A DNA stretch of 64,000 nt from positions 124,001-188,000 of the forward strand of contig NZ_JBBUKT010000007.1 in the NCBI RefSeq assembly GCF_038066715.1, read 5' to 3'. The translations under genes were made by a program, and so were the position numbers. Source of the stretch: Luteolibacter sp. Y139 (lineage in GTDB: Bacteria > Verrucomicrobiota > Verrucomicrobiia > Verrucomicrobiales > Akkermansiaceae). This document shows positions 40,812 through 50,300 of this stretch, piece after piece. The notes under the pieces are model-generated. The model was not told the DNA's origin. It did not search any database and saw nothing but the letters and a program-made list of their open reading frames with translations. Within the stretch, counting starts at the first letter, position 1. Every line of letters starts with the position of its first letter.

Positions 40812-43800
40812 ATGAAGTGGATTCACCTGCTTTCCGCGACCGCGATGCTTGCGGCCTTGTTGCTCCCGTGCCGGGGGGAAGAGGTGCGCGAGCTGGGGAC
40901 CGTGGCGGAGGTCCGGGCGCTTCGAGAGGCGACCTTCAATACCGAGCATCCGCTTTCTCTAACGGGTGTGGTCACCTGGGTGCATCCCGGGCGGAACCTG
41001 CTGGTGGTGCAGGATGATACCGGTGCGGTGGGGATTCATCCGGATTCGCCCGGCATCCCGGTGAAGCTGGGCCAGCGGGTTTCGCTGAAAGCTGCGGGAA
41101 GCTCGCCGTTTGTGGCGAATTGTCCGGGCTTTCCTTTTGCTCCCTCGGGGAAGGGAGTCTTGGATCGCTTCGAGATTCCCGCGAACGAGGGAGAGTATCG
41201 GTTGACCCGGATGCGTGGCTGGCTGCGGCCGCCGGTGACGGGTGACTACACGTTCTGGATCGCCAGCGATGATTCCTCGGAACTGTGGCTGAGCGAGAAC
41301 CAGAATCCAGGTTCCGTGAAACGGGTGGCGTTCGTGCCGCCGGGCCAGTGGACACTACCGCGCGAATGGCTGCGCTTTCCTTCGCAACGCTCGGAGCGGA
41401 TTCATCTGAGGGCGGGAGAGCGATATTACATCGAGGCGTATCAAGAGCAGGCTCTGGCGGGAAGCCATCTGGCCGTGGCTTGGGAAATATCCGGGGGCCA
41501 ACCTGAGGTGATTGAGGGAAACGATCTCATCCCTTGGAAGGCGGAGCAGGAGGAGAGTGCTTCGGGCACAGGCATCCTGCGGGAGTTCTGGACGAATTAT
41601 TCGGTGGCGAAGGTCGGACCTCTCACTTCCGGCAGCATGTCTGAGGGGGAACTCTCGGTGCGGGGTTTGGAAATGGCGGTGCTTGGGGAGGGAGCTTGGC
41701 CGGCTGCAAAGCCCATCGATCCGGCTGCCGATCTTCAAGCGGATGATAGCTTCCGGTGGGTAAGTGGCGAAGGGGTGATTTATTTTGCGGCGTCGGATGG
41801 CGAGGCCGCGACACTGGAGATCGCATCCGGGGCTCGGCGCTTCTTGCTGCGGGTGGCGAGTTGGTCCGGGGGCTTGCCGGCAGTTGGAAAGCGTGCCCGG
41901 TTCCGCGGTGTTTGTGAGGCCGGGCGGGACTCGGGAGGGCGGCTGATCGTGAGCTCGATTTGGACTCCATCGGAGAGCGAGGTGTCCATCTCCGAAGCGG
42001 CTCCGGAAAGCGCGCCTTCTTCGGTGGACGTCACGGCGCCTGCTTCCACGGAGTCGGTGATGGGCGGTGGCTACTTCACCCGGGGCGTGGTGACGTTCAG
42101 TGACGAGGTGCTCGGCAAGCAGTGTCTCGTCGTGCAGGAAACGCTGGGCGGCATCTTCGTTTCGCAGGACGAGCGGAAACCTCATCCGCCCTTGTTCGTA
42201 GGACATTCCGTCGAGATCGGGGGCAATCTGCGGCAGCGCAGGTTTTCACCGGCGATTCTTCCCTTGTCGCTCAATATCCTCGGCTGGCTGAACCTGCCGA
42301 CGCCGGCGAAGCCAGCCAACGAAAGCGACTATCGTGATGGCTTGTGGAGTGAGTTGGAAGGGGTGGTGCGTCGGGTGAATGCCGACGGCACGATGGAATT
42401 GGTGGGCAAGCAATCTGCGATTCGGGTGTGGCTGGGCCACACGGACCGTGGAGCATTGGAGAGTCTTGTGGATTCGGCGCTCTGTGTGCGCGGGGTGATG
42501 TCGTTGGAGACGTTCGAAGTTCCGATGCTGTTGGTTCCGTCCCGGGACTTTCTTGAGATTCGGGACGCAGCCCCGACCTTACCGGTGAAGCCAACGCCGA
42601 TTGGCGGACTCGGGGATGCCGCTGCCAAGGACGGGTGGCTTCACCGCACGAGGGTCGAGGGATCAGTGACCTACCAGCGAGACGGCTTTTTCTTCATTCA
42701 GGACGATACCGGTGCGGTGAGGGTGCTCGCGAATGATGCTTCGCCCTTGAAGCTTGGATCGGTGGTTTCGGTAACGGGGTTTCCCGAACGAAAGGGGAGT
42801 GGGGTTTGCATGAGTGCGGCAAGCTGGACGCTGCTCCCGGACAGCCGTCCCGTGGCAGCCGCGAGTTTGAATGCAAGGCAGGCCGATCAGTCCCGCCACG
42901 GGGAGCTGGTGAAGCTTCAAGCGCATCTCTTTTCGCAGGCGCATCGGGGAGATGACCTAATGCTCGAACTGCAGGAGGATGGCCAGGTTTTCGAAGTGGT
43001 GGTTGCGGGAGGGACTTCGGCGGTGCCGGTCTTCGAGCCGGGTAGTCTGTTAGAGGTTACTGGCATCGGTCTCCTGATGCCTTCGCCCGGGAGCAGCTCG
43101 CGATTACAGATCCTGGCGCGAGGCTCGCAGGACCTCGTGCTACTGAAAGGGCCGCCGTGGTGGACTTGGCAACGGACGATGGCGCTGGTCGGGGTGTTAC
43201 TCGTGGTTCTCGCCGGAGCGCTGATGCGTATCTTTTTCCTGAACCGGCGGTTTGCGCGACAACAGGCGGCGCGGCTGGCATTCACGCGCGCGATGCTGGA
43301 AAGCCAGGAAAGCGAACGCCGGCGTATTGCAGCGAGCTTGCACGATAGCCTGGGACAAGAATTGCTGGTTATCCGGAATCAAGCTCATCTTGCCCTGCAA
43401 TCCGCACCCGAGGCTCTGCGCCAGCGGCTGGAGGAAATCTCGGATACCACGCTGCAGGCGATCAACGAGGTCCGTGAGATCACCCGGAACCTGAGACCCT
43501 ATCAGCTCGACCGGCTGGGCCTCACGCAATCCATCCGTGCCCTGACTCGCAAGGTGTCGGAAAACTGCTCCGTCGAGTTCGCGTCCCACGTGAATGAGAT
43601 CGACGGCTTGTTCGACAATGACTCCGAGATCCACATCTACCGGATCGTCCAGGAAGGCATCCACAACGTTCTCAAGCACTCCGGGGCGACGGAGGCTGCG
43701 GTGGTGGTGAAGGCGAACGCGGCGGGGCTCTCCATTTCGATCCGTGACAATGGCCGCGGCTTTTCCGACAATGGCTCCGCACCGGACTCTGGCTTCGGCT

Positions 43801-43931
43801 TGAGCGGAATCAAGGAGCGTGCCGAGATCATGGGCGGCAGTGCCCGCATGGATTCCGCGCCAGGCCAAGGCGTCAATCTCCAGGTGCTAGTACCTCTCCC
43901 AACGACATGCGCAACCGCATCAAAGTCCTGA
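40812..43931 (+). CDS. PA14-containing periplasmic sensor histidine kinase
   Basis: 1039 residues. Signal peptide 1-22. Residues about 45-110 form an OB-like strand domain (SLTGVVTWVHPGRNLLVVQDDTGAVGI). Residues about 130-230 are a PA14 carbohydrate-binding domain (MRGWLRPPVTGDYTFWIASDDSSELWLSENQNP, RAGERYYIEAYQEQ). Several further OB-like repeats follow, one with a matching VQDDTGAV-type FFIQDDTGAVRVLAND. One TM helix lies at about 785-810. The HisKA_3 phospho-histidine is in RRRIAASLHDSLGQ (about 843), and the HATPase has IYRIVQEGIHNVLKHSG and DNGRGFSDNG. The periplasmic part likely senses a glycan. Overlaps its regulator gene by 25 bases. Confidence 0.92.
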   Translation: MKWIHLLSATAMLAALLLPCRGEEVRELGTVAEVRALREATFNTEHPLSLTGVVTWVHPGRNLLVVQDDTGAVGIHPDSPGIPVKLGQRVSLKAAGSSPFVANCPGFPFAPSGKGVLDRFEIPANEGEYRLTRMRGWLRPPVTGDYTFWIASDDSSELWLSENQNPGSVKRVAFVPPGQWTLPREWLRFPSQRSERIHLRAGERYYIEAYQEQALAGSHLAVAWEISGGQPEVIEGNDLIPWKAEQEESASGTGILREFWTNYSVAKVGPLTSGSMSEGELSVRGLEMAVLGEGAWPAAKPIDPAADLQADDSFRWVSGEGVIYFAASDGEAATLEIASGARRFLLRVASWSGGLPAVGKRARFRGVCEAGRDSGGRLIVSSIWTPSESEVSISEAAPESAPSSVDVTAPASTESVMGGGYFTRGVVTFSDEVLGKQCLVVQETLGGIFVSQDERKPHPPLFVGHSVEIGGNLRQRRFSPAILPLSLNILGWLNLPTPAKPANESDYRDGLWSELEGVVRRVNADGTMELVGKQSAIRVWLGHTDRGALESLVDSALCVRGVMSLETFEVPMLLVPSRDFLEIRDAAPTLPVKPTPIGGLGDAAAKDGWLHRTRVEGSVTYQRDGFFFIQDDTGAVRVLANDASPLKLGSVVSVTGFPERKGSGVCMSAASWTLLPDSRPVAAASLNARQADQSRHGELVKLQAHLFSQAHRGDDLMLELQEDGQVFEVVVAGGTSAVPVFEPGSLLEVTGIGLLMPSPGSSSRLQILARGSQDLVLLKGPPWWTWQRTMALVGVLLVVLAGALMRIFFLNRRFARQQAARLAFTRAMLESQESERRRIAASLHDSLGQELLVIRNQAHLALQSAPEALRQRLEEISDTTLQAINEVREITRNLRPYQLDRLGLTQSIRALTRKVSENCSVEFASHVNEIDGLFDNDSEIHIYRIVQEGIHNVLKHSGATEAAVVVKANAAGLSISIRDNGRGFSDNGSAPDSGFGLSGIKERAEIMGGSARMDSAPGQGVNLQVLVPLPTTCATASKS

Positions 43932-44560
43932 TCGTGGATGATCATCCGGTGTTCCGCCGGGGGCTGAAGGAGATCATTGAGGAACAGAAGAAATTCGAGG
44001 TCGTCGGCGAGGCGGCGGACGGGATGGTCGGGCTGCATCTGGTCCGTGAATTGGAGCCTGACATCATTGTGCTGGATGTGGACATGCCGCATCTCAATGG
44101 CCTGCAGATGGCTCGCTCGCTCCGGAAGGACCAAAGTCCGGCGCAGATCGTCTTCCTCACGATGTATAGCGATGAGGACTTGTTCAATGCGGCCCTCGAC
44201 ATCGGAGTGAGGGGCTATGTCCTCAAGGAGAATGCCGGTGGTGAGGTGGTCAGCGCGCTGCTCACGATCGCGGAAGGTGGAACCTTCTTTAGTCCGGCGC
44301 TGGGATCGATCGGTCGTCGTCGCGAGGACCGGGTCAAATCGCTGCTGCTTAGCAAGCCGACGCTGGAATCGCTGACTCCAGCAGAGCGGCGGGTGCTCAG
44401 GCTGATCGCGGAGGACCATACCAGCAAGGAGATCGCCGGGTTGTTAGGCATCAGCGCGAAGACCGTCGAGAACCACCGGCACAACATTTGCAAGAAGCTG
44501 GACATCTACGGCTCTCACAGCCTGCTGAAGTTCGCCTTCGATCATAAGTCGTATCTTTGA
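43907..44560 (+). CDS. LuxR/NarL-family response regulator
   Basis: 217 residues. Receiver: LIVDDHPVFRRGLKEIIEEQKKFEVVGEAADG, phospho-aspartate in IIVLDVDMPHLNGLQMA, threonine in FLTMYSDED and lysine in YVLKENAGG. HTH: LTPAERRVLRLIAEDHTSKEIAGLLGISAKTVENHRHNICKKL. It overlaps the PA14 kinase gene by 25 bases, so the two are a cognate pair. The shared motifs upstream of this operon and upstream of 44782 are candidate binding sites. Confidence 0.94.
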   Translation: MRNRIKVLIVDDHPVFRRGLKEIIEEQKKFEVVGEAADGMVGLHLVRELEPDIIVLDVDMPHLNGLQMARSLRKDQSPAQIVFLTMYSDEDLFNAALDIGVRGYVLKENAGGEVVSALLTIAEGGTFFSPALGSIGRRREDRVKSLLLSKPTLESLTPAERRVLRLIAEDHTSKEIAGLLGISAKTVENHRHNICKKLDIYGSHSLLKFAFDHKSYL

Positions 44561-44573
44561 CGGGTGGGTGGGA

Positions 44574-44595
44574 TGGGTGTTTCCGCCCATTGCTG
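44574..44595 (+). promoter_or_regulatory. Shared motif 1, copy B, upstream of the secreted-protein operon
   Basis: TGGGTGTTTCCGCCCAT followed by TGCTG; differs from copy A at two of 22 positions. Lies 14 bases after the regulator stop and 187 bases upstream of the next ATG. The inverted repeat is kept as ATGGGTG-TTTC-CGCCCAT. Confidence 0.6.
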
Positions 44596-44611
44596 GGAGT
44601 AGTTCGTGGAA

Positions 44612-44625
44612 CTAGCCTCCGGAAC
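44612..44625 (+). promoter_or_regulatory. Shared motif 2, copy B
   Basis: CTAGCCTCCGGAAC, matching copy A with one extra base. Distance from motif 1 is 38 bases here and 64 in copy A. Confidence 0.4.
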
Positions 44626-44781
44626 CCTGCGGACTGAGAAGTCGCGGGGCATGATTCGAAGTCTGATTAACCGTTTAAGGTGGTCGCTTTCTTGAACTCT
44701 CGCCGTTGACCCGTGGCGAAGCAAGCAGCCGCCTTCGATGGGAAGACATCTTCACCGCTCAAATTACCCCGTCGCTAACCC

Positions 44782-47190
44782 ATGATCGAAAAATCCAACA
44801 TTCTTCCCGTCTTCCCGCGATCCGCGGGGACACTCCTTACCACCAGCATTGTCTCGCTGCTCGCTACAGGTGCCGCGCTCGCGGTGGACTGGGACGGCAG
44901 CCAGAGCACGAATTGGAATGATCCTCTCAACTGGCCGGGCGATGTGTTGCCGGCTGGCGCGGCGGCCGGCGTCCAATCTGTGGCCGGCAACATTGCCACC
45001 ATTTCTTCTAACAGCGCATTCAATCCGTGCGAGGTGATCATCGGCGGCTGGTTTGCCACCGGCCGCTTGAATCATACGGCTGGCACGCTGACGACCCAGA
45101 ATGTGGGGTGGCCGCCGGGGTGGTTCCTTATCGGCTTCGGTCCCCAAGGGAATGCCACCTACAATCTGGCGAATACCAGCACCACCGGAGGAACGTTCAC
45201 CGGCTTCGGCACGGGCACCGGTTCAACCAACATCGTGGACGCACTGTTCGTCGGTGAACCCGGCGGCTCGAATGATGGCGTCGGAGTCGGGACCTTGAAC
45301 ATGAACACGACCGGCAACCTCTCGGTCGCCTTCGACATCCACCTCGGCGTCAGCGGCTGGACCGGCAACATGAACCTGGATGCGGGAGCGGTGACTGCGG
45401 GCAATCTGTTTGTGGGAAAGACCGCGAACGGCAACGCAACGGCGGGGAAGGGTAACTTCAAAATGTCTGGTGGAACCGTCACCTTGCGAGACCGGCTCTA
45501 TCTGGGATTGGGAGACAATGTGGTGGCCACCGGTTCGAACATCGGCACTGCGACTCTCAGTGGCGGAACCTTGAGAACGGACGATCTGCATGATGCCTAC
45601 TGGGCGGCGGGCGTGAGCATGGCTTCGGCCACCTGGAATGGCGTCACCGGCAGTGGGCAAGGCGGCTCCGGTGGCACGGCGACCTTTCACCTCGACGGTG
45701 GCGTGCTCTCGACCATGTACGTTTTCAGCGAAGCCCGCATCGACGACAAGGGAACGCCGGACAATACTGCGGACGACGTCGTGTATGCCAAGGGTACTTC
45801 GACCTTCTACTTCAATGGCGGGACGCTCCAAGCCCAGCACAACCGCGATGTGCCGTGGGCGCCCTTTCTCGGCGGCGGCCCCGGCGCGCTGGGGAATCCC
45901 CGCGAGCCGTATCTCACCGCCGCCTATGTGCAAGCGGGCGGCGCAGTGATTGACTCGAACGGCGTCAACATTCTGGTCACGCAGCCTTTGCTGGCCGACC
46001 CCGTTTCCACGGGTGGTGGCTTTACCAAGACCGGTGCCGGCCGCCTCGAGCTGGCAGGCCAAAACACCTTCACAGGGCCGGTGGTGGCCAGTGCAGGAGA
46101 GTTGTTCGTGAATCCCGGCAACGCGCCGAACGAGCGTGCGTTCAGCCACGCGAGTTCGATCACGATCAACGACGGCGCGTTGTTGAGGGCTTCCTCCAAC
46201 GGCCTGTTCGGATGGGATGGAACGCAGGAGCATCCCATCACGGTGAATGCGGGCGGCTTGCTCATCACCAGTGGCCTGGGTGTGGACGTGGGGGTCGGAG
46301 TGGTAACGCTCGCCGGAGGCGAATTGGCGAGCAGCGGTGGCAGCAGTAACTATGGCACCTGGCGTTTCGACAACGCGGGTGACTCGCTGGTGGCGTCGCA
46401 GGATTCGACGGTGTCGGCTACCAACGTGAAGTTTGCCAATGGAGCAACCATCAACGTGGCCGCCGGCAAGACGCTGACCTTCACCCCATTTGGCACCATT
46501 GATGACGCGGTGATCGGAGGGAAGAGCTCAGTCGTCAAGACCGGGGCCGGAACGCTCCGCTTCGAGGGCTACAACACCTACACGGGTGACACGACCATCA
46601 ACGCCGGTAGTGTCTACATGTTCTGGAGCTTTCTGCCGGACGTATCGACGGTCCGTATCGCTAGCGGTGCCACCCTCGAACTCGATACCTCGGCGGACGA
46701 TACCATCGGGGCGCTCATCGTGAACAACACGCCGATGGCTCCCGGGCTCTATCGCGCGTCCAATGTCAATGGGGGAAGTGGTGATGGCACCGTGCTTCCG
46801 CAGCTTCTGGGCAACGGCAAGCTGCTGGTGGTGACGCCACCGGTCAGCGGCTACCAGACTTGGGCGAATGCCCATGCCGGCGGTGCTTCCGCCGATTTGG
46901 ATTCGGATGGCGACGGTGTTTTCAACGGCATCGAATACTTCATGAACGCTCCAGCCGGCATCACCCTGAATCCCCAGTTGGGCGGAGATCACTCGATCAC
47001 GTGGAGCAACGGCGGCAACATTCCCGCTTCTGCCTACGGAACCGAGTTCGTGGTCCAGACCTCGATTGACCTGGTGAATTGGACGAATGTTCCGATTGGA
47101 AGTCTCGCGGTGAACACCAACACGACGCTGACCTATTATCTGACCGGCCAAGGGCCGCGGTTCGTTCGTCTCAAGGTCACTCCGAACTGA
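44782..47190 (+). CDS. Secreted autotransporter-associated beta-strand-repeat protein
   Basis: 802 residues. Sec signal with basic n-region, hydrophobic TTSIVSLLATGAALA. Rich in Gly, Thr, Asn and Ser; strand repeats suggest a right-handed beta-helix. Two clear PATR units: FTKTGAGRLELAGQNTFTGP and VVKTGAGTLRFEGYNTYTGD. The end contains YQTWANAHAGGASADLDSDGDGVFNGIEYFM, a calcium-binding dockerin/TSP3-like segment frequent at the C-termini of verrucomicrobial secreted proteins. No outer-membrane beta-barrel is present. Probably cell-surface and possibly glycan-binding. It precedes the GH43-GH5 gene by 115 bases, likely the same operon. Confidence 0.85.
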   Translation: MIEKSNILPVFPRSAGTLLTTSIVSLLATGAALAVDWDGSQSTNWNDPLNWPGDVLPAGAAAGVQSVAGNIATISSNSAFNPCEVIIGGWFATGRLNHTAGTLTTQNVGWPPGWFLIGFGPQGNATYNLANTSTTGGTFTGFGTGTGSTNIVDALFVGEPGGSNDGVGVGTLNMNTTGNLSVAFDIHLGVSGWTGNMNLDAGAVTAGNLFVGKTANGNATAGKGNFKMSGGTVTLRDRLYLGLGDNVVATGSNIGTATLSGGTLRTDDLHDAYWAAGVSMASATWNGVTGSGQGGSGGTATFHLDGGVLSTMYVFSEARIDDKGTPDNTADDVVYAKGTSTFYFNGGTLQAQHNRDVPWAPFLGGGPGALGNPREPYLTAAYVQAGGAVIDSNGVNILVTQPLLADPVSTGGGFTKTGAGRLELAGQNTFTGPVVASAGELFVNPGNAPNERAFSHASSITINDGALLRASSNGLFGWDGTQEHPITVNAGGLLITSGLGVDVGVGVVTLAGGELASSGGSSNYGTWRFDNAGDSLVASQDSTVSATNVKFANGATINVAAGKTLTFTPFGTIDDAVIGGKSSVVKTGAGTLRFEGYNTYTGDTTINAGSVYMFWSFLPDVSTVRIASGATLELDTSADDTIGALIVNNTPMAPGLYRASNVNGGSGDGTVLPQLLGNGKLLVVTPPVSGYQTWANAHAGGASADLDSDGDGVFNGIEYFMNAPAGITLNPQLGGDHSITWSNGGNIPASAYGTEFVVQTSIDLVNWTNVPIGSLAVNTNTTLTYYLTGQGPRFVRLKVTPN

Positions 47191-47305
47191 TCCCGGGGAG
47201 GTGTTTCGATCTCCGGCAGTCATGCCCGGCCCCGACGCCTGCATCAGCCACGGGCGGGGCGCGGCTGCCGGAGGAAGATTCGTCAAAAGTTATTTCAGCT
47301 TGTTC

Positions 47306-50300
47306 ATGAAGATTCTCTCCCGCCTTCGCGTGGCATTGGCCGCTGTTTTCTGCGGCGTGATTTCTTGTTTGGGAAGTGCATACGCGTGGCAGTCCGACAA
47401 CGGCGATGGCACCTACACCAATCCGGTTCTGTATGGCGACTACTCCGATCCCGACATCACGCGCGTGGGTTCGGATTTCTACATGGTGTCGTCGAGCTTT
47501 GTCAGCTCGCCGGGGCTGACGGTGCTGAAGTCGAAGGACATGGTGAATTGGGAGTTTGCGGGCCACGCGGCGGATCCGGTCGGCACCACGGATGCGCACA
47601 ATTTGGTCAACGGACAGACTGCCTACGAAGGCGGTATCTGGGCGCCAAGCATCCGCCATCGCAATGGCATCTTCTACATCGCGGTGCAGCCGACGTTTTC
47701 CAACGGGCGCATCTACTATGCCTCCAATCCGGCCGGGCCGTGGAATTTTTATCAGCTCGACCGCGGCATCTACGATCCCGGCCTTTTCTTCGATACGGAC
47801 GGGACCGGCTATATTCTCAGCGGGCACGGTTCGCAGACGCTGATGGTGCTCAATGCCACTTGCTCGGCAGTGGTCGCCCAATACGACAATCTGGTGAACT
47901 CCGGTGGCGAGGGAACGCACCTCGTCAAACGTGGCAGTTGGTACTACGCCTTCAATGCCAACCCAGGTGTGTGGCCCTTCCAGCTCCGCTGCTCGCGCAC
48001 GCAGAACCTGATCAATGGTCCTTGGGAGACCGGCCATGTCTGCCTTACCTCCACGACGGGCGGTCACCAGGGCGCGATCGTGGATGTCAATGACAGCGGG
48101 CAGTGGTTCGGCTTCGTCCATCAGGACAGCGGATCGATCGGGCGCATGCCGAGGATTGGGCCGGTGTTTTGGGAGAACAACTGGCCGGTGTTTGGCACTG
48201 CGTCGAACCGCGACAACATGGCGGCCAGCTATCCGAAGCCAGTGGCGGGTCAGCCCTTGAAGACCCCGGCGACTTCCGATGACTTTAGTAGTTCCAGCCT
48301 CGGGCTCCAGTGGCAGTGGAACCACAATCCCGATCCGGCGAAGTGGTCGTTGAATGAGCGTCCGGGCTACCTGCGCTTGCGGGTGGGGCAAGCGACGGAA
48401 TTCTGGAAGGCTCGCAATACCCTGACGCAAAAAGCGCAGGGGCCGCGCAGCCAAGGGGTGGTGAAGCTCGATCTCACCAACTTGCAGCCTGGCGATGTTG
48501 CCGGATTCGGGACGCTCGGGAAGATCAGTGCCCACCTCGCGGTGACTGTGGATGCCGGCGGCGGCAAGACGCTTGGCATGAAGATGCGCAATGACAAGGT
48601 CGGTAGCTATGCCGGCGCGTCTGGCGTGCCGATCGCTGGCAATACGCTTTACCTGCGCACTGATCTTGATTTCACGAGGGATCTCGGTATTTGCGCCTAC
48701 AGCACCGATGGCAGCACCTGGACGACGCTGGGTGGGAATTTTCCGCTGATGTTCGGCTACGGGTCTACCTGGCAGGGCGAGCAGTTTGCGATTTTTTGTT
48801 ACAACGCAGGCACCGCGACGAGCGCCGGCTACGTGGATGTGGATTCATTTGCGTTCACCGCACTCGGCGACAATGCCGATCTCGTGAAGCCGCAGCGTGG
48901 CCGCGCCAAACTGAATGCCTCCCGGACCACCTTCGTCGCGGACAACGGACAGCTGCTGCGTGGACCGTATGAATCCACCGAGTGGACGACGGCTGCACCG
49001 ATCGGCGAGGTGGCCCGCATCAAGGAGCTCGGCTTTAACACGGTTCATCTCTATGCCGAGTCCTTCGATCCGGCGTATCCAGCCAGTGGCAGCACGGCAC
49101 CCGGCTACGCGGTGGCGGAGGTGGACAAGTTCGTCCAGATGACGCGTGACCTCGGGCTCTATCTGGTCATCACGATCGGGAATGGTGCGAACAACGGGAA
49201 CCACAACCGCCAGTGGGCGGCCGCATTCTGGAACTACTATGCTCCTCGCTACAAAGATGAGACCCACGTGCTCTACGAGATCCACAACGAGCCGGTAGCG
49301 TGGGGGCCGCCCTATCTTACTGGAACCACTCCGGCCGGAGCGATGGACATGGAGGTGGAAGCTTACAACCTGATCCGCCAGCAGGCGCCTGCCACTCCGG
49401 TCCTGCTTTTCACCTACGCTGTCTTCGGGGAAGCGGGCGGTGCTGCTGCGGCGCTTGCCGACATCCATGAGTTCAACCAACGGGTCCACGGAAACCCCAA
49501 CGCGGTGTGGACCAATGAGGCGGTCGGATTCCATGGCTACGCCGGATGGAAGGGAACGGCCCAAGCGGTGGCAGGATTGCTTGGAGCGGGCTATCCCTGC
49601 ATGATGACGGAGTTCATGAGCTTGGATTGGGGGAATGGTGAGGGCCAGGACATCGAGCTGACCTCGGAACTCGAACGGATGGGTGTCTCGTGGAACTGCT
49701 TTCTCACGATTCCTCCCTATGGGGTTTCACCCGACGTTACGAAGAACGAGCATTTCAAGGACCTGGTCGATGATGCGGGGATGAGTTGGACGCCCGATTT
49801 CGGGACGTGGCCGGTTTCCCGAAGCGCCTATGGCAATGGCAGCCAGCCTCGCAAGACTCCTGAAGATTGGAGCGGGGGATTTCTCCATGGCACCCTGCGA
49901 ATCGAAGCGGAGGACTTCGATCTCGGAGGACAAGGGGTGGGTTTCAGCGATCTGGATACGGCCAACCTTGGTGGACAGTATCGGTTAGGTGAAGGGGTCG
50001 ACATCGAATCAACCTTGGACGCTGGAGGCGGCTATGACATCGGCTGGACCAACTCCGGCGAATGGATGGACTACTCGATCTGGGTGGCAGAGGCGGGCAC
50101 GTATGACCTTCGCTTGAGGATTGCCAGCATGTCGGCGGGAAAGGTCCGGATTGAGTGCAATGGCTCCGACAAGACCGGTGATTGGTCCTTGGCCAGCACT
50201 GGAGGCTGGCAGACGTGGGTGACGGCGACGCGGCAGGTTTTTCTGGAAGCAGGTCGCCAGAAGCTCCGGCTGAATGTCACCGGTGGCGCTCCCAACTTGA

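Noticed and set aside
47177..48535. A 452-codon minus-strand frame opposite the GH43 module
   Set aside because: Arg/Val/Ile/His-rich without domain; the plus strand has unambiguous GH43 motifs.
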